A stretch of DNA of 64,000 nucleotides. Source: Agrobacterium cavarae. Lineage in GTDB: Bacteria > Pseudomonadota > Alphaproteobacteria > Rhizobiales > Rhizobiaceae. Numbering within the stretch: position 1 is the first letter of the stretch; every line of letters begins with the position of its first letter. Location: NCBI RefSeq assembly GCF_004310285.1, contig NZ_SISF01000031.1:194511-258510 (forward strand), in the 5' to 3' direction. The notes beneath the pieces are model-generated. The model was not told the DNA's origin. It saw only the letters and a program-made list of their open reading frames with translations, and did no database searches. The translations under genes were made by a program, and so were the position numbers. Of this stretch, positions 50,059 to 59,484 are shown in pieces.

Positions 50059-50633
50059 GTCTTGTCTCCACGTCTGCGCGACAGTCGCACATAGAGCGCG
50101 CCGTCCCCGCCATGGTTCATGGACGCATCCTCGTAGGAGGAGATGAGGTGGCGGTATTCAGGCTTCGAGAACCACATCGGCACCGCACGCTTCAGTGCAC
50201 CATCACTTCCCATCGACCGACCCTTGCCGGTGATCACCAGCACATGGCGCAGGCCTCGTTCATGGGCCCGGACGAGAAAGTCCAGCAAGACGGCATGCGC
50301 TTCGCTCTGGAACATGCCGTGAAGATCGATCCGTGCCTCCAGAGCCAGACGACCGCGGGTCAACTTGCGCTTGACCGGTTTTTCCAACGGATGATGAACC
50401 CTGTCCTTCTTCGCAGTGGGCGCGGAAAGATCGGGTACCGGCTCGACGATCATTTGCGGAAATGGTGGTATGGGCTTGGTGGCGGGAACGGGAGGCAACG
50501 CAACCGACTCCCCTTCGACATCCTCGAAGGTCAGCAGTTCTTCCATGCGGCCGGAAATGGGTCGCGCCGTCCGGGCGACCTTTCCCCAGAGAACACGCTC
50601 CTCCTTGCCGAGTTTGCGCCCACCCTTCATCAC
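50055..50633 (-). CDS. Smr-domain protein
   Basis: A 192-residue protein with a C-terminal Smr (MutS2-related) domain, about 95-185. The motifs ARIDLHGMFQSEA and LVITGKGRSMG are the LDxHG-like and TGxG patterns of the small nuclease domain. The N-terminal half is charged and proline-rich. Stand-alone Smr proteins cleave DNA or RNA, and some act on stalled-ribosome mRNA; the role here is unknown. It overlaps both neighbours by four bases. Confidence 0.9.
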   Translation of the reverse strand: MMKGGRKLGKEERVLWGKVARTARPISGRMEELLTFEDVEGESVALPPVPATKPIPPFPQMIVEPVPDLSAPTAKKDRVHHPLEKPVKRKLTRGRLALEARIDLHGMFQSEAHAVLLDFLVRAHERGLRHVLVITGKGRSMGSDGALKRAVPMWFSKPEYRHLISSYEDASMNHGGDGALYVRLSRRRGDKT

Positions 50634-51745
50634 GAATACCTTTCCGCAGCCTCTTTCGGAATGAGTATAGTGAAATCTGCCGGGTTGCGCACGGTGCCTG
50701 CAAGTTCGCCTGCCTCGTCGCCGGAGCCCGTAAAGATGTCGCCGCGCGCCGGCCCAACGATGGCAGAGCCCGTATCCAGCGCCAACATCAAGCGTGCAAA
50801 GGGTTTTCCGTCATCGAGATGGGTGAGGCTCTGCGACTGAATGAAAAAGGGAAAGCCGAAGGTATGGATCAGCCGATCGACGGCCAGAGATCGTCCTGCC
50901 ACCAGTGGCACCTTGGCTGCGGCGATCGGGCCAAGATCCAGCCCCTCCACCGCTGCCTCGCGGAAGAAAATGTAGGAGCGGTTGTGCCAGAGCACCTCGT
51001 CCACCTGGTCGGGATGATCCTGAAGCCATTGGCGAATGGTCTGCATCGAGATGGAAGCGGGATCGAGCTCTCCGCGATCCAGTAACAGGCGCCCAATCGG
51101 GGAGAAGCGATGTCCCGCCTTGGCAGAATAGGTGATGCGTCTCAGCGACCCATCGGTAAAGCGCAGCCTTGCGGCACCTTGGACATGAACGAAGAACAGA
51201 TCGACCTTGGATTTTGCGTAAGCAATTTCGAGACCTCGTCCCTCAAGATAGCCCTGGTCGATAGCGCGGCGATCCGGATATTCGGAGATCGCGCCGTCTT
51301 TTTCCAACGCAAAGGCGTAGTAGGGATCGACGTGTGATGGGCGGTTGTCGTCGTCGAGATCGATCAGATCGTCCGGCCGATTGTAGATCGGGTATTTCCA
51401 GACGTCGTCGGGAGTAGCGGAGACCTCAAGTTCAGGCTCGTAAAAAGCCGTGACGAAGCCGCGCTTGTCATCCGGCAACGTGATCCTGAAGGGGACGCAA
51501 TTTTCCTCGAAAAAGCGCCTCGCTTGCTCCGGTCCGCTGACCGTTACGTCTTTTGCCTTGTCCAGCAGCGCTGCCAGGTCCTCCGCGGTGAGGCCGAGGC
51601 TTGCGGTGCGATAGGGCTTGCCCTTGTTGAGATAGGTCGCAATATCGCCCATTGCTGCAAAAAGGGCTGAGGGGTCATCCTGCCCCCAGCCCTCCAGCTC
51701 GTTATACGCCACCTGTTTCAGGTGAAAATCAGCGCCCGTGGTCAT
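50630..51745 (-). CDS. mltA: Membrane-bound lytic murein transglycosylase A
   Basis: A 371-residue MltA-type lytic transglycosylase cleaving peptidoglycan glycan strands. MltA domain segments (VTAFYEPELEVSA, DLFFVHVQGAARLRF) are followed by the C-terminal 3D domain with conserved Asp residues in MLALDTGSAIVGPARGD. I see no clear signal peptide or lipobox at the annotated N-terminus (MTTGADFHLKQVAY), so either the start is upstream or secretion is unusual. It overlaps the Tim44-like gene by four bases. Confidence 0.93.
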   Translation of the reverse strand: MTTGADFHLKQVAYNELEGWGQDDPSALFAAMGDIATYLNKGKPYRTASLGLTAEDLAALLDKAKDVTVSGPEQARRFFEENCVPFRITLPDDKRGFVTAFYEPELEVSATPDDVWKYPIYNRPDDLIDLDDDNRPSHVDPYYAFALEKDGAISEYPDRRAIDQGYLEGRGLEIAYAKSKVDLFFVHVQGAARLRFTDGSLRRITYSAKAGHRFSPIGRLLLDRGELDPASISMQTIRQWLQDHPDQVDEVLWHNRSYIFFREAAVEGLDLGPIAAAKVPLVAGRSLAVDRLIHTFGFPFFIQSQSLTHLDDGKPFARLMLALDTGSAIVGPARGDIFTGSGDEAGELAGTVRNPADFTILIPKEAAERYS

Positions 51746-52434
51746 GCTTCGGATTCAGTGGCGATCAGCTTCCAGTTCGGATCGCGCGAGCGGATATCGC
51801 GGGAGAAGGTCCAGATGTCATCGACCTCCGAGACGTTTTCGGCGTCGCCGTCCACCAGTTTGCCGTCCTTGTCATAGGTCGCGGAAATCAACTGGCTGAT
51901 GATGCGAAGCGTGATCTGCTCTTCCGAGTCACGAATCGCTGCCTGGGTCATCTCGATTCTCTCGATGCCAACAAAGGTGGATTTCACCACTTCGCCGCGC
52001 TTTTCGCGCTCGGTAATCGCAGCGTCGAAACCGTCATAAACGTCCTTCGAGAGAAGGTTCTTCAACGTATCCCGGTCGCCATCGGCAAAAGCCATGACGA
52101 TCATCTCATAAGCCATCCGGGCGCCGTTGAGGAATTCCTTCGGCTGAAATGATGGGTCGGTTTCGACAAGCTGGCGCAGCGAGTCATTGAGCGCCGTGCC
52201 CGGTGCTGCAACCGCGTCCACAGCAGCAAAGCGATTTTCTTCCGTCTCGCCGCGCTTCGGCAAGGTAACGACCTTGTTATCGTCAACCGGCACTTTCGCG
52301 GCCTCACGGGCGCTAAACGGATCGAAAGGCGGCTTTTCGTTGCCCGTACGGCGGCCGAGGACACTGCGCAGTTGGAGAAAGATCAGCACCGCTGCCACAA
52401 GGAAAAACAATGTTATGAAGTCACTTGAGCCCAT
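51742..52434 (-). CDS. Tim44/TimA-like membrane protein
   Basis: A 230-residue protein with one N-terminal transmembrane helix (SDFITLFFLVAAVLIFLQLR), a low-complexity linker and a C-terminal Tim44-like domain (about 90-228) containing NGARMAYEMIVMAFADGD. Bacterial homologues (TimA) are related to the mitochondrial import motor subunit Tim44, but have no protein-import role proven here. It is the first gene of the mltA-Smr-XRE operon and diverges from fxsA; secB lies 0.7 kb away. Confidence 0.88.
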   Translation of the reverse strand: MGSSDFITLFFLVAAVLIFLQLRSVLGRRTGNEKPPFDPFSAREAAKVPVDDNKVVTLPKRGETEENRFAAVDAVAAPGTALNDSLRQLVETDPSFQPKEFLNGARMAYEMIVMAFADGDRDTLKNLLSKDVYDGFDAAITEREKRGEVVKSTFVGIERIEMTQAAIRDSEEQITLRIISQLISATYDKDGKLVDGDAENVSEVDDIWTFSRDIRSRDPNWKLIATESEA

Positions 52435-52575
52435 CTTTTACCGAAACCACCATTTAAATCCAATGTTGAACCATCATATAGTCTGCATCCGATCAATCTT
52501 CAAATAAGCAGATTCAATCGGCGGTTTCCCAAGATTGGTTTTCTGCCAACGATATAACACGCAAGGCTTGATAAA

Positions 52576-53085
52576 ATGCGTTTCTCACTGCTGCCGGTCA
52601 TCGTCCTTCTGATGCCGATTCTGGAAATTGCTGGCTTCATCGTGGTCGGAAAGGCAATCGGCCTGTGGCCAACCCTTGCGCTGATCATCCTGACCTCGAT
52701 GCTGGGCCTCATCATTCTGCGCAATGGCGGCCTTGGCATGGTACGCAATCTGCAAAATGCCGGCCGCACGGGTGAACAGCCAGCCGAGGCCCTCGTCAAT
52801 GGCGGCATGCGCGTCATCGCTGGCATCCTGCTTTTCGTTCCAGGCTTCATTACCGACATCATCGGGCTCCTGCTGCTCATGCCGGCGGTGCGCAGTTTTT
52901 TCTGGAAGATATTTAGACCGAACATCATCGTCGCGGATTTTGCCAGCACCGGCTTTCGCAGCAATCCGCGCGGTCCGGCATCATCCAAGGTCGTCGATCT
53001 CGACGAAGAAGATTTTCACCGCGACGGGCCAAACAACTCCCCCTGGTCGCCGGATCGCAACGACCGCGATCTACCAAGACCCTAA
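52576..53085 (+). CDS. fxsA: FxsA family membrane protein
   Basis: A 169-residue FxsA-type inner-membrane protein. Hydrophobic segments at about 3-25, 27-47 and 75-100 fit the family, with the motif GLWPTLALIILTSMLGLIILR. E. coli FxsA affects phage exclusion by F; the general role is unknown. The hydrophilic tail (about 120-169) is longer than the core requires. It is divergent from the Tim44-like gene. Confidence 0.92.
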   Translation: MRFSLLPVIVLLMPILEIAGFIVVGKAIGLWPTLALIILTSMLGLIILRNGGLGMVRNLQNAGRTGEQPAEALVNGGMRVIAGILLFVPGFITDIIGLLLLMPAVRSFFWKIFRPNIIVADFASTGFRSNPRGPASSKVVDLDEEDFHRDGPNNSPWSPDRNDRDLPRP

Positions 53086-53169
53086 ACCGGCAAGCCGGGT
53101 CCTGAGGGTTGTAAGCCTCCGGCCCAGATGATAGACGGCTTTCACGGCATTCACTTTGCGAGGCATATC

Positions 53170-53652
53170 ATGACCACTGAAAATGGTGCACAGAACGGCG
53201 CAGCGCCGTCTCTCAATATTCTGACCCAGTACACAAAGGATCTTTCGTTCGAAAATCCGGGTGCACCGCGTTCGCTTCAGGCTCGTGATGGCGCGCCTGC
53301 TATCAACATCAACGTCAACGTCAATGCGAACCCGATTTCCGGTTCCGATTTCGACGTGGTGCTGACGCTGAATGCAGAAGCCAAGGACGGCGAAAAGGTT
53401 CTTTTCGTTGCCGAACTGACCTATGGCGGCGTTTTCCGCATCACCGGCTTCCCGCAGGAACACATGCTGCCGGTTCTCTTCATCGAGTGCCCACGCCTTC
53501 TCTTCCCCTTCGCGCGTCAGATCATTGCCGACGTTACCCGCAATGGCGGCTTCCCGCCGCTGATGATCGACCCGATCGACTTCGCGCAGATGTTCACGCA
53601 GCGCGTTGCCGAAGAACAGGCCCGCTCTCAAGTTCAAGCCGTTCCGAACTGA
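53170..53652 (+). CDS. secB: Protein-export chaperone SecB
   Basis: A 160-residue SecB, the tetrameric cytoplasmic chaperone that delivers precursors to SecA. Typical segments are [27 protein letters not shown]-like [12 protein letters not shown], and [20 protein letters not shown]. The ATG at 53170 gives [10 protein letters not shown] with GAGGCATATC upstream; the longer frame from 53128 is not conserved. A bidirectional terminator follows. Confidence 0.97.
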   Translation: MTTENGAQNGAAPSLNILTQYTKDLSFENPGAPRSLQARDGAPAININVNVNANPISGSDFDVVLTLNAEAKDGEKVLFVAELTYGGVFRITGFPQEHMLPVLFIECPRLLFPFARQIIADVTRNGGFPPLMIDPIDFAQMFTQRVAEEQARSQVQAVPN

Positions 53653-53672
53653 TCGGATCGTAGCCAGCCATT

Positions 53673-53706
53673 AAAAAACCCGGGTTCAGTAGACCCGGGT
53701 TTTTTA
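53673..53706. terminator. Bidirectional terminator between secB and dnaQ
   Basis: AAAAAACCCGGGT, loop TCAGTAG, ACCCGGGTTTTTTA: a perfect GC-rich stem with an A-run on one side and a T-run on the other, in the gap between the convergent secB and dnaQ genes. Confidence 0.95.
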
Positions 53707-53734
53707 TTGTCTCGAGAACCGGCAAGCGGTGCTG

Positions 53735-54439
53735 TCACTGCGACTGCCGATACTTGGTCCAGATGGCCTTGTCGCCCATCGACTGGACAAGTTTTTCATG
53801 CGCGGCCAAGGCCTGGACATCAAGCCGTGGCGGTAGGGATCGCTCGCGCTGCATCGGCGCCATGGGCTGATCGTCCACCTGCATCGAGGCCTGCGTCTTC
53901 GAGGCAGAGCCGAAACCGAGCGCTGTCTGCCGGCCGCCGATCATCTCGATATAGACTTCCGCCAGAAGTTCTGAGTCGAGGAGCGCGCCGTGCTTATCAC
54001 GACGTGAATTGTCGACACCGTAGCGGCGGCAAAGCGCGTCGAGAGAATTGGGACCCATCGGATGCTTCCGGCGCGCCAGCGCCAGCGTATCCGTCACCCA
54101 TTCCGGCGATACAGACTCGATTCCGAGCCGCGCAAATTCCGCATTGATGAAGCCCATGTCGAAGGTCGCGTTGTGCGCCACCCAGCGGGCGCCTTCAAAG
54201 AATGCGCGGATCTCGTCAACCACCTCTGCAAATTTCGGCTTGTCCTGAAGAAACTCATCGGTAATGCCATGCACCGCAAGCGCGTCCGGATGCACCTTGC
54301 GATCTTCCGGATTGATGTAGATGTGAATGCTTCTCCCGGTCGGGAAATGATTCATCAGTTCGATGCCACCAATTTCGATGATGCGGTCGAACTTGGATTC
54401 CAGGCCTGTGGTTTCCGTATCGAAAATGATTTCGCGCAT
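53735..54439 (-). CDS. dnaQ: DNA polymerase III epsilon subunit (3'-5' exonuclease)
   Basis: A 234-residue proofreading exonuclease of the replicative polymerase. The DEDDh residues are visible: IIFDTETTGLE (Exo I), HNATFDMGFIN (Exo II) and DKHGALLDSELLAEVY (Exo III). The C-terminal 50 residues are the divergent part that binds the alpha subunit. It lies 63 bases downstream of coaE in the leftward run maf-aroE-coaE-dnaQ, an order common in alphaproteobacteria next to the origin. Confidence 0.97.
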   Translation of the reverse strand: MREIIFDTETTGLESKFDRIIEIGGIELMNHFPTGRSIHIYINPEDRKVHPDALAVHGITDEFLQDKPKFAEVVDEIRAFFEGARWVAHNATFDMGFINAEFARLGIESVSPEWVTDTLALARRKHPMGPNSLDALCRRYGVDNSRRDKHGALLDSELLAEVYIEMIGGRQTALGFGSASKTQASMQVDDQPMAPMQRERSLPPRLDVQALAAHEKLVQSMGDKAIWTKYRQSQ

Positions 54440-54502
54440 CGAAATGCTACCCTTCTGATCTGAATGTGAAAGCGTCCAAGCACTGAGGTGTCTTCGGCTT
54501 TA

Positions 54503-55093
54503 TCAGCTTTTTCGTTTTTGCAACGCGTCAAGCACAGCGCGAACTTGGGTCCGCGCGTCTTCGATACCACGTCCGGTATCGATGAGGAAATCGGCCTTAT
54601 GGCGCTTCTCCCCATCCGGCATCTGCCGTCCAAGGATCATCTGGAATTTCTCTTCCGTCATACCCGGGCGAGATAAAACCCGTTGCCGCTGAATCTCGGC
54701 CGCGCAACTGACGACCACGACGGCATCGACGCGGGCCTCAGCTTTCGTCTCAAAAAGCAGAGGAATATCGAGGAGCGCAAATCTCTCGCCGTTCCCCCTT
54801 TGCACTTCAACGAAAGCGTCTTGCTTTGCGCGTACCAGCGGATGAACGATATTCTCCAACGCAGGAAACTGAGCCGGATTCTCGCGTAGGATTTTACTGA
54901 GGCGGTCGCGGTCCACAGCACCATCCTTGACCGCGTCCGGAAAAATATTGGCGATCGGACCGACCGCTTCGTTTTGATAAAGGTCATGCACCACCGCATC
55001 GGAATCGCAGACCGGCACGCCCTCCTCCGCAAAAAGTTTTGCAGTGGTGGTCTTTCCCATCCCGATAGATCCGGTGAGACCGATGACGATCAT
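54503..55093 (-). CDS. coaE: Dephospho-CoA kinase
   Basis: A 196-residue P-loop kinase for the last step of coenzyme A synthesis. The ATP loop is [17 protein letters not shown] (about 5-21), followed by [12 protein letters not shown] and the region DIPLLFET. The ATG at 55093 overlaps the aroE stop by four bases; the longer frame to 55165 lies within aroE and is rejected. coaA, an earlier CoA gene, is far away at 16383. Confidence 0.97.
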   Translation of the reverse strand: MIVIGLTGSIGMGKTTTAKLFAEEGVPVCDSDAVVHDLYQNEAVGPIANIFPDAVKDGAVDRDRLSKILRENPAQFPALENIVHPLVRAKQDAFVEVQRGNGERFALLDIPLLFETKAEARVDAVVVVSCAAEIQRQRVLSRPGMTEEKFQMILGRQMPDGEKRHKADFLIDTGRGIEDARTQVRAVLDALQKRKS

Positions 55094-55950
55094 GCGTGGC
55101 CTTCCATATCGGCAATAATTAAGGATCGGAGGTCTTCGGTCACCTCTGGCTTTCTGCCAAACCACGTCTCAAACCCCGGACGTGCCTGGTGAAGCAACAT
55201 GCCCAGACCATCCACCGTCGCAAAACCTTGCTGTTCTGCCATCTTCAGGATGGGTGTCTTGAGCGGCACATAGACGATGTCCGTAACAACGGCGTTGGCG
55301 TCGAGAGGTGAAAAGTCGATGAAGGGCGCCTCTGTGCCATCCATGCCAAGCGACGTGGTGTTGACGAAAAGTCCGCAGCCATTTGAGACTTCGATAAGCG
55401 CGTCCATGGCGTGCGCATGGACAGTTTGGCCAAATCGGTCGGCAAGCTCTTGCGCTCGTTCAACAGTGCGATTGACGACATGGATTTCGGCGATGCCTCG
55501 ATTGCGAAGGGCCTGGATCACGGCGCGGCTCGCGCCGCCTGCCCCGAGAACCACAGCCTTGTTCGTGTTGTCCCAGCCCCTATGCCGATCATCGAGGTTG
55601 GACACGAAACCGAAGCCATCGGTGTTGGTCGCATGGATCAGTCCATCCTCGACCCAAATTGTGTTGGCAGCACCTAACTCATCGGCCACTTCATCCGGCC
55701 TGTCGGCCAATCGGTAGGCGGATTCCTTGTGAGGGATAGTGACGTTCCCGCCCACATAGGTCCTGTCCGACGGCTTCAACGATTCCAGAAAAGACGGAAA
55801 ATTTTGCGGCGATCGCTCCACTGCCTCATAGAGCCCATCGATCTGAAATTGCTTGATCCAGAAGTTGTGGATTAGGGGTGAACGCGAGTGCTTGACCGGG
55901 AAACCGGTCACAAACGTTTTTTTGGTTAATGTTTCACGTGAATCAGCCAT
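55090..55950 (-). CDS. aroE: Shikimate dehydrogenase
   Basis: A 286-residue NADP-dependent shikimate dehydrogenase of aromatic amino acid synthesis. The substrate region is [11 protein letters not shown] and the catalytic Lys is in [13 protein letters not shown]; the Rossmann loop is [15 protein letters not shown]. Codons 2-7 (encoding ADSRET) contain a complete parS-type site, so its N-terminus is partly constrained by that DNA element. The gene overlaps maf by eight bases and coaE by four. Confidence 0.97.
   Translation of the reverse strand: MADSRETLTKKTFVTGFPVKHSRSPLIHNFWIKQFQIDGLYEAVERSPQNFPSFLESLKPSDRTYVGGNVTIPHKESAYRLADRPDEVADELGAANTIWVEDGLIHATNTDGFGFVSNLDDRHRGWDNTNKAVVLGAGGASRAVIQALRNRGIAEIHVVNRTVERAQELADRFGQTVHAHAMDALIEVSNGCGLFVNTTSLGMDGTEAPFIDFSPLDANAVVTDIVYVPLKTPILKMAEQQGFATVDGLGMLLHQARPGFETWFGRKPEVTEDLRSLIIADMEGHA
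55930..55945 (+). other. parS-type ParB binding site 3 inside aroE/maf junction
   Basis: TGTTTCACGTGAATCA, 14 of 16 to consensus with intact core, 1.8 kb left of oriC. It is fully coding: it spans aroE codons 2-7 on the minus strand, and its last three bases are the reverse complement of the maf TGA stop. Same orientation as sites 1 and 2. Confidence 0.88.
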
Positions 55951-56542
55951 CGATCAGTTTCAGCTCCCTCAATTGCGCCAGCAGCGGAAGGAGCGGCAGT
56001 CCCAGCACCGTGAAGTAGTCGCCTTCTATGGAATTAAATAGCTGGATTCCCTCACCTTCCAACTGGTAGGCGCCGACGCTGGAAAGAACCTGCGATCCTA
56101 CCTTCTCCAAATAGTGCGACACGAATTCATCCGAGAGGTCGCGCACCGTCATCTTCGCGATGCTGACGGCAGACCACAAAATCTCATTGTTCTTTGCAAT
56201 CGCAATTCCGCAGTTCAGTCTGTGCGTCTTTCCCGTAAGCGAGAGAAGATTGGAATGCGCTTCGGCCATGTCTTTATCCTTGTGGTATATCCTGGCACCA
56301 AGCGACATCGTCTGATCGGAGCCGATCACGAAAGCGTCCGGGTGTAAGCGGCTCACGGCGATCGCTTTGGCTTTTGCCAGTTCCAGTGCGATTGTCTCAG
56401 GGGTTGCACCTTCTGCTTCCAGTCTGGCATCGATGGCGCGCTCATCAATCTCTGCAGGAATGCTGGAAAAAATAAGACCGGCATTGCGCATCAACATCTG
56501 GCGCGAGGCGCTGGCTGAGGCAAGGATCAGTTCGGATGTCAT
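55943..56542 (-). CDS. maf: Maf-family nucleotide pyrophosphatase
   Basis: A 199-residue Maf/YhdE-type protein, a pyrophosphatase that removes non-canonical or dTTP/UTP-type nucleotides. The N-terminal loop [23 protein letters not shown], and [14 protein letters not shown] are typical, as is [20 protein letters not shown]. The common S-x-S-P-R-R loop is here S-A-S-R-Q, as in the alphaproteobacterial Maf-like group. It is 135 bases from the PPSR gene, with a RIME-like repeat between. Confidence 0.93.
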   Translation of the reverse strand: MTSELILASASASRQMLMRNAGLIFSSIPAEIDERAIDARLEAEGATPETIALELAKAKAIAVSRLHPDAFVIGSDQTMSLGARIYHKDKDMAEAHSNLLSLTGKTHRLNCGIAIAKNNEILWSAVSIAKMTVRDLSDEFVSHYLEKVGSQVLSSVGAYQLEGEGIQLFNSIEGDYFTVLGLPLLPLLAQLRELKLIDG

Positions 56543-56572
56543 GGCTGTCTCCGATGAATATCGAGAATCGGA

Positions 56573-56658
56573 TTACAGCATCGGCTCGGAAATCGGAATC
56601 GATTTTCGGAAAAGCACGATGCGTGGATTCAAAATGTGAGACGCGTTCTTATAGCGCC
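56573..56658 (-). repeat. RIME-like intergenic repeat, reverse copy
   Basis: Read on the minus strand: GCGCTATAAGAACGCG, TTTTGAATCCACGCATCGTG, TTTCCGAAAATCGATTCCGA and GAGCCGATGCTGTA. The second half matches 30433 and 46884 closely. It occupies the gap between the PPSR gene and maf. Confidence 0.7.
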
Positions 56659-56677
56659 CAAATCAGCGCTCAGCGCC

Positions 56678-57499
56678 CTATCGTGTCTTTTGGCGCAGAG
56701 CAAGGATAGCTGCCGCCGTCTCTTCAATCGAGCGCCGCGTCACGTCGATGAGGGGCCAGTTGTTGCGGGCACAGAGCGCGCGCGCATATTTCAGCTCCTC
56801 CATGATCGTCGCCCGGTCGATATATTGTCCCCTGTCGAAACCACCGGTCGCACCAAGCTCTCGGTTTTCACGAATCTGCGATATCCGATCGGACGTCGCC
56901 ACCAGCCCGACAATCAAAGGCTTCGTGGCCTTATAGATGCTATCGGGCAAAGGCACGTTCGGAACGACGGGAATATTGGCGGTCTTGATGCCGCGATTCG
57001 CCAGGTAGATGCTCGTCGGTGTCTTGGATGTCCGGCTGATCCCAATGATGACGATATCCGCTTCGTCATAATGTTCCGGCATCTGACCATCATCATGGTC
57101 CATGGCGAAGTTCAAAGCCTCGATGCGCGCAAAATAATCGGCATTCAAGGCATGCTGTGCCCCGACCCTTCGCCGCGAGGTGGCGCCAAGATAGGTCTGA
57201 AAGATGCCGATGATCGGCTCGAGCACGTTGACGCACGGGACGCCAAGCGCGTGGCACTGGATTTCGAGAAACGAGGAAAGCTGCTGATCGACGATGGTGT
57301 AAAGCACGATTCCCGGCTGGCGATCAATCTCGTCCACGACGGCCTGCAACTGCTTTTGATTGCGGATCATCGGATAGACATGCTCGATCGGCATGGAGGC
57401 ATGAAACTGTGCCGAGACAGCCCGACCGGCCGACATCAGAGTCTCTCCGGTTGAGTCCGATATCAGGTGCAGATGGAAGAAGTTTTTTTTATTCTCCAC
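56678..57499 (-). CDS. ppsR: PEP synthase / PPDK regulatory kinase-pyrophosphorylase (DUF299)
   Basis: A 273-residue protein of the bifunctional kinase/pyrophosphorylase family, which inactivates and reactivates pyruvate phosphate dikinase or PEP synthase by threonine phosphorylation. The P-loop-like [18 protein letters not shown] (about 150-167) and the N-terminal [13 protein letters not shown] are diagnostic. It starts 408 bases from hemE and divergently, the alphaproteobacterial arrangement that brackets the chromosome origin. PckA at 18069 acts at the same PEP node. Confidence 0.95.
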   Translation of the reverse strand: MENKKNFFHLHLISDSTGETLMSAGRAVSAQFHASMPIEHVYPMIRNQKQLQAVVDEIDRQPGIVLYTIVDQQLSSFLEIQCHALGVPCVNVLEPIIGIFQTYLGATSRRRVGAQHALNADYFARIEALNFAMDHDDGQMPEHYDEADIVIIGISRTSKTPTSIYLANRGIKTANIPVVPNVPLPDSIYKATKPLIVGLVATSDRISQIRENRELGATGGFDRGQYIDRATIMEELKYARALCARNNWPLIDVTRRSIEETAAAILALRQKTR

Positions 57500-57583
57500 G
57501 CTGTTTTCTTCTCCCTGTTGATAAAGCTGGACAGATCCGGGACGGCGTTGGCGGCGAGCCCGGCCTGGCGGAAAACTGCCGAC

Positions 57584-57592
57584 TTATCCACA
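57584..57592 (+). other. DnaA box 1 in oriC
   Basis: Perfect TTATCCACA, the high-affinity DnaA 9-mer, in the ppsR-hemE gap. Confidence 0.88.
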
Positions 57593-57673
57593 CTTGCCGG
57601 TTTTGTGTAGCAAGCTGAAGGGCCGCTGTGAATTGCTGGGAGAAGGGAAAATTGCTCTTCTTTCATTCTTGCC

Positions 57674-57682
57674 TTATCCACA
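57674..57682 (+). other. DnaA box 2 in oriC
   Basis: Second perfect TTATCCACA, in the same orientation and 90 bases after the first, close to a multiple of the helical repeat. Confidence 0.88.
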
Positions 57683-57907
57683 GGATTGGCAATCCGATGG
57701 TGACATTCAAGCCCTTGAAACTATTTCGATAAATCGAATTTTCCAGAATTAGTGCGAAAAAGCGTTCTGTTTGATCCACATCGGATGGGGTGATGGGCGA
57801 GCTGCGGCATATCAGCTTAAGAGTTTTTAATCCTTGCTACTCACCGACTCTAAGAAATAGAAAATCTTTTAAATCTCTTTGTTTTTATTTTTAGAAAGTT
57901 GGGCGAG

Positions 57908-58942
57908 ATGATCGACCGCAGTGTCATGAGGGTTTTGAACGGCGAGACGTTGAACCCTCCTCCGATTTGGCTTATGAGACAGGCTGGTCGATACCTCCCG
58001 GAGTACAGAGAAACGCGCAAGGTCGCAGGAAGTTTCTTGGATCTTTGTTACAATCCGGATCTTGCAACGGAAGTCACGCTTCAGCCAATCCGTCGTTTCG
58101 GTCTGGATGCCGCAATCCTCTTTTCCGATATTCTGGTGATCCCGGATGCTTTGAAACGGAATGTCTTCTTCTCCGAAGGCAAGGGACCGCAGATGGAGCC
58201 GATCAATGCTTCCGAGATTGACGCGCTTGATCCGTCGAATGTCATCGCTCATCTCGATCCTGTGTTCCAAACCGTGAGCAAGCTTCGCGCCGAATTGCCG
58301 CAACAGACGACGCTTCTCGGTTTCTGTGGAGCGCCATGGACGGTTGCAACCTACATGATTGCTGGCCACGGCACCCCGGACCAGGCACCTGCGCGCCTCT
58401 TCGGTTACCAACATCCGCAGGCGATGGAAAAGCTCTTGTCGTTCTTGGCGGAGGTCTCTGCGGATTATCTCGTCGCGCAGTTGGATGCCGGCGCGAACGC
58501 TGTGCAGATCTTCGATTCCTGGGCTGGGGTTCTAGGCGAGAAAGAGTTCGAAGAATACGCGGTGAAGCCGGTGGCTCGGATCATCCAGTCAGTGCGTGCG
58601 CGCCGTCCCGATGCCCGCATCATCGCGTTTGCCAAGGGCGCCGGCATTTTGCTGAAGGATTACCGCCAGAAGACCGGCGCCGATGCGATCGGTCTTGACT
58701 GGAGCGTGCCGCTCTCCTTTGCCCGCGATTTGCAGAAGGAAGGCCCGGTCCAAGGTAATCTCGACCCGATGCTGATGATTGCCGGCGGCAAACCCCTGGA
58801 AGACGGCATCGATGCGATCCTGCAGGCGCTCGGGAACGGCCCTTTGATTTTCAATCTCGGCCACGGCATCACGCCACAGGCCGATCCTGAGAATGTCACG
58901 CGGCTGGTGGCACATGTGCGCTCCCATGGAGCTGCAAGATGA
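57908..58942 (+). CDS. hemE: Uroporphyrinogen decarboxylase
   Basis: A 344-residue uroporphyrinogen III decarboxylase of haem synthesis. The N-terminal signature [20 protein letters not shown] and the [13 protein letters not shown] region are intact, as is [11 protein letters not shown]. The ATG at 57908 is chosen; a TTG at 57899 is in frame, and weak AGAAAG at 57893 fits the ATG spacing better. It is the first gene to the right of oriC, transcribed away from it, and overlaps hemJ by four bases. Confidence 0.97.
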   Translation: MIDRSVMRVLNGETLNPPPIWLMRQAGRYLPEYRETRKVAGSFLDLCYNPDLATEVTLQPIRRFGLDAAILFSDILVIPDALKRNVFFSEGKGPQMEPINASEIDALDPSNVIAHLDPVFQTVSKLRAELPQQTTLLGFCGAPWTVATYMIAGHGTPDQAPARLFGYQHPQAMEKLLSFLAEVSADYLVAQLDAGANAVQIFDSWAGVLGEKEFEEYAVKPVARIIQSVRARRPDARIIAFAKGAGILLKDYRQKTGADAIGLDWSVPLSFARDLQKEGPVQGNLDPMLMIAGGKPLEDGIDAILQALGNGPLIFNLGHGITPQADPENVTRLVAHVRSHGAAR

Positions 58943-59484
58943 GCGAAGAGAGGCAGACGTCAACCACAGCCGGCCGCAAGACCTATCTTCGCGCAGGCGT
59001 GGCGCTCGCCGTCTTCGTCGGCTTCATCGCGCTGGTCCTGCATGTCGATCCTGCGGATGCCTATCTCTGGATCAAGGCGCTGCACATCATCGCGGTCATT
59101 TCCTGGATGGCGGGTCTGCTCTATCTGCCTCGGCTGTTCATCTACCACACGGATGCGCCGGTCGGCTCCGTACAGTCGGAAACCTTCAAGGTCATGGAGC
59201 AGCGGCTCATACGCTTGATCATGAACCCGGCAATGATGATCACCTGGGTGCTTGGGCTTTATCTTGCCTGGTCCGTTTACGGTTTCAGTGGCGGCTGGCT
59301 GCATGCCAAGATCGCGCTGGTTATTGCGCTGACTGTGACGCATGTCTATTTCAGCCGCAGCGCAAAAGCCTTCGGTCGCGACGAGAACAGGCGCCCTGCC
59401 CGTCACTGGCGGTTGATGAACGAGGTGCCCACGGTATTGATGATCGTAATAGTCATACTTGTGGTTGTGAAACCGTTCGGATAA
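58939..59484 (+). CDS. hemJ: Protoporphyrinogen IX oxidase HemJ
   Basis: A 181-residue membrane protein of the HemJ (formerly UPF0093) family, which oxidises protoporphyrinogen IX in bacteria lacking HemG/HemY. Four to five hydrophobic segments are visible; conserved His are in [20 protein letters not shown] (His about 49) and FIYHTD. Overlap with hemE in ATGA and the shared haem pathway support the call. Confidence 0.94.
   Translation: MSEERQTSTTAGRKTYLRAGVALAVFVGFIALVLHVDPADAYLWIKALHIIAVISWMAGLLYLPRLFIYHTDAPVGSVQSETFKVMEQRLIRLIMNPAMMITWVLGLYLAWSVYGFSGGWLHAKIALVIALTVTHVYFSRSAKAFGRDENRRPARHWRLMNEVPTVLMIVIVILVVVKPFG

Larger units (their letters stand above)
57500..57907. other. oriC: Chromosomal replication origin (oriC)
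   Basis: The 408-base gap between ppsR and hemE. It carries two perfect DnaA boxes TTATCCACA (57584, 57674), a one-mismatch box TGATCCACA (57772) and a reverse one-mismatch box TGTTGATAA (57516). A 14-base dyad TTCGATAAATCGAA lies at 57725, and a very AT-rich stretch at 57853-57900 suits unwinding. TTAA-N6-TTAA at 57817 is one base short of a CtrA site. The origins of Caulobacter and Sinorhizobium lie beside hemE, and parS sites flank this one. The call combines direct motifs with synteny. Confidence 0.9.

Noticed and set aside
51714..51729. parS-like TGTTTCAGGTGAAAAT at the mltA start
   Set aside because: The central CG step of the palindrome is broken (AGGT instead of ACGT), and three positions differ from consensus. 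It is in coding DNA and lacks the GAATC half shared by the four accepted sites.
57817..57830. CtrA binding site in oriC
   Set aside because: TTAA-N6-TTAA has the wrong spacing (seven is needed), and CtrA control of the origin is not established in this family.
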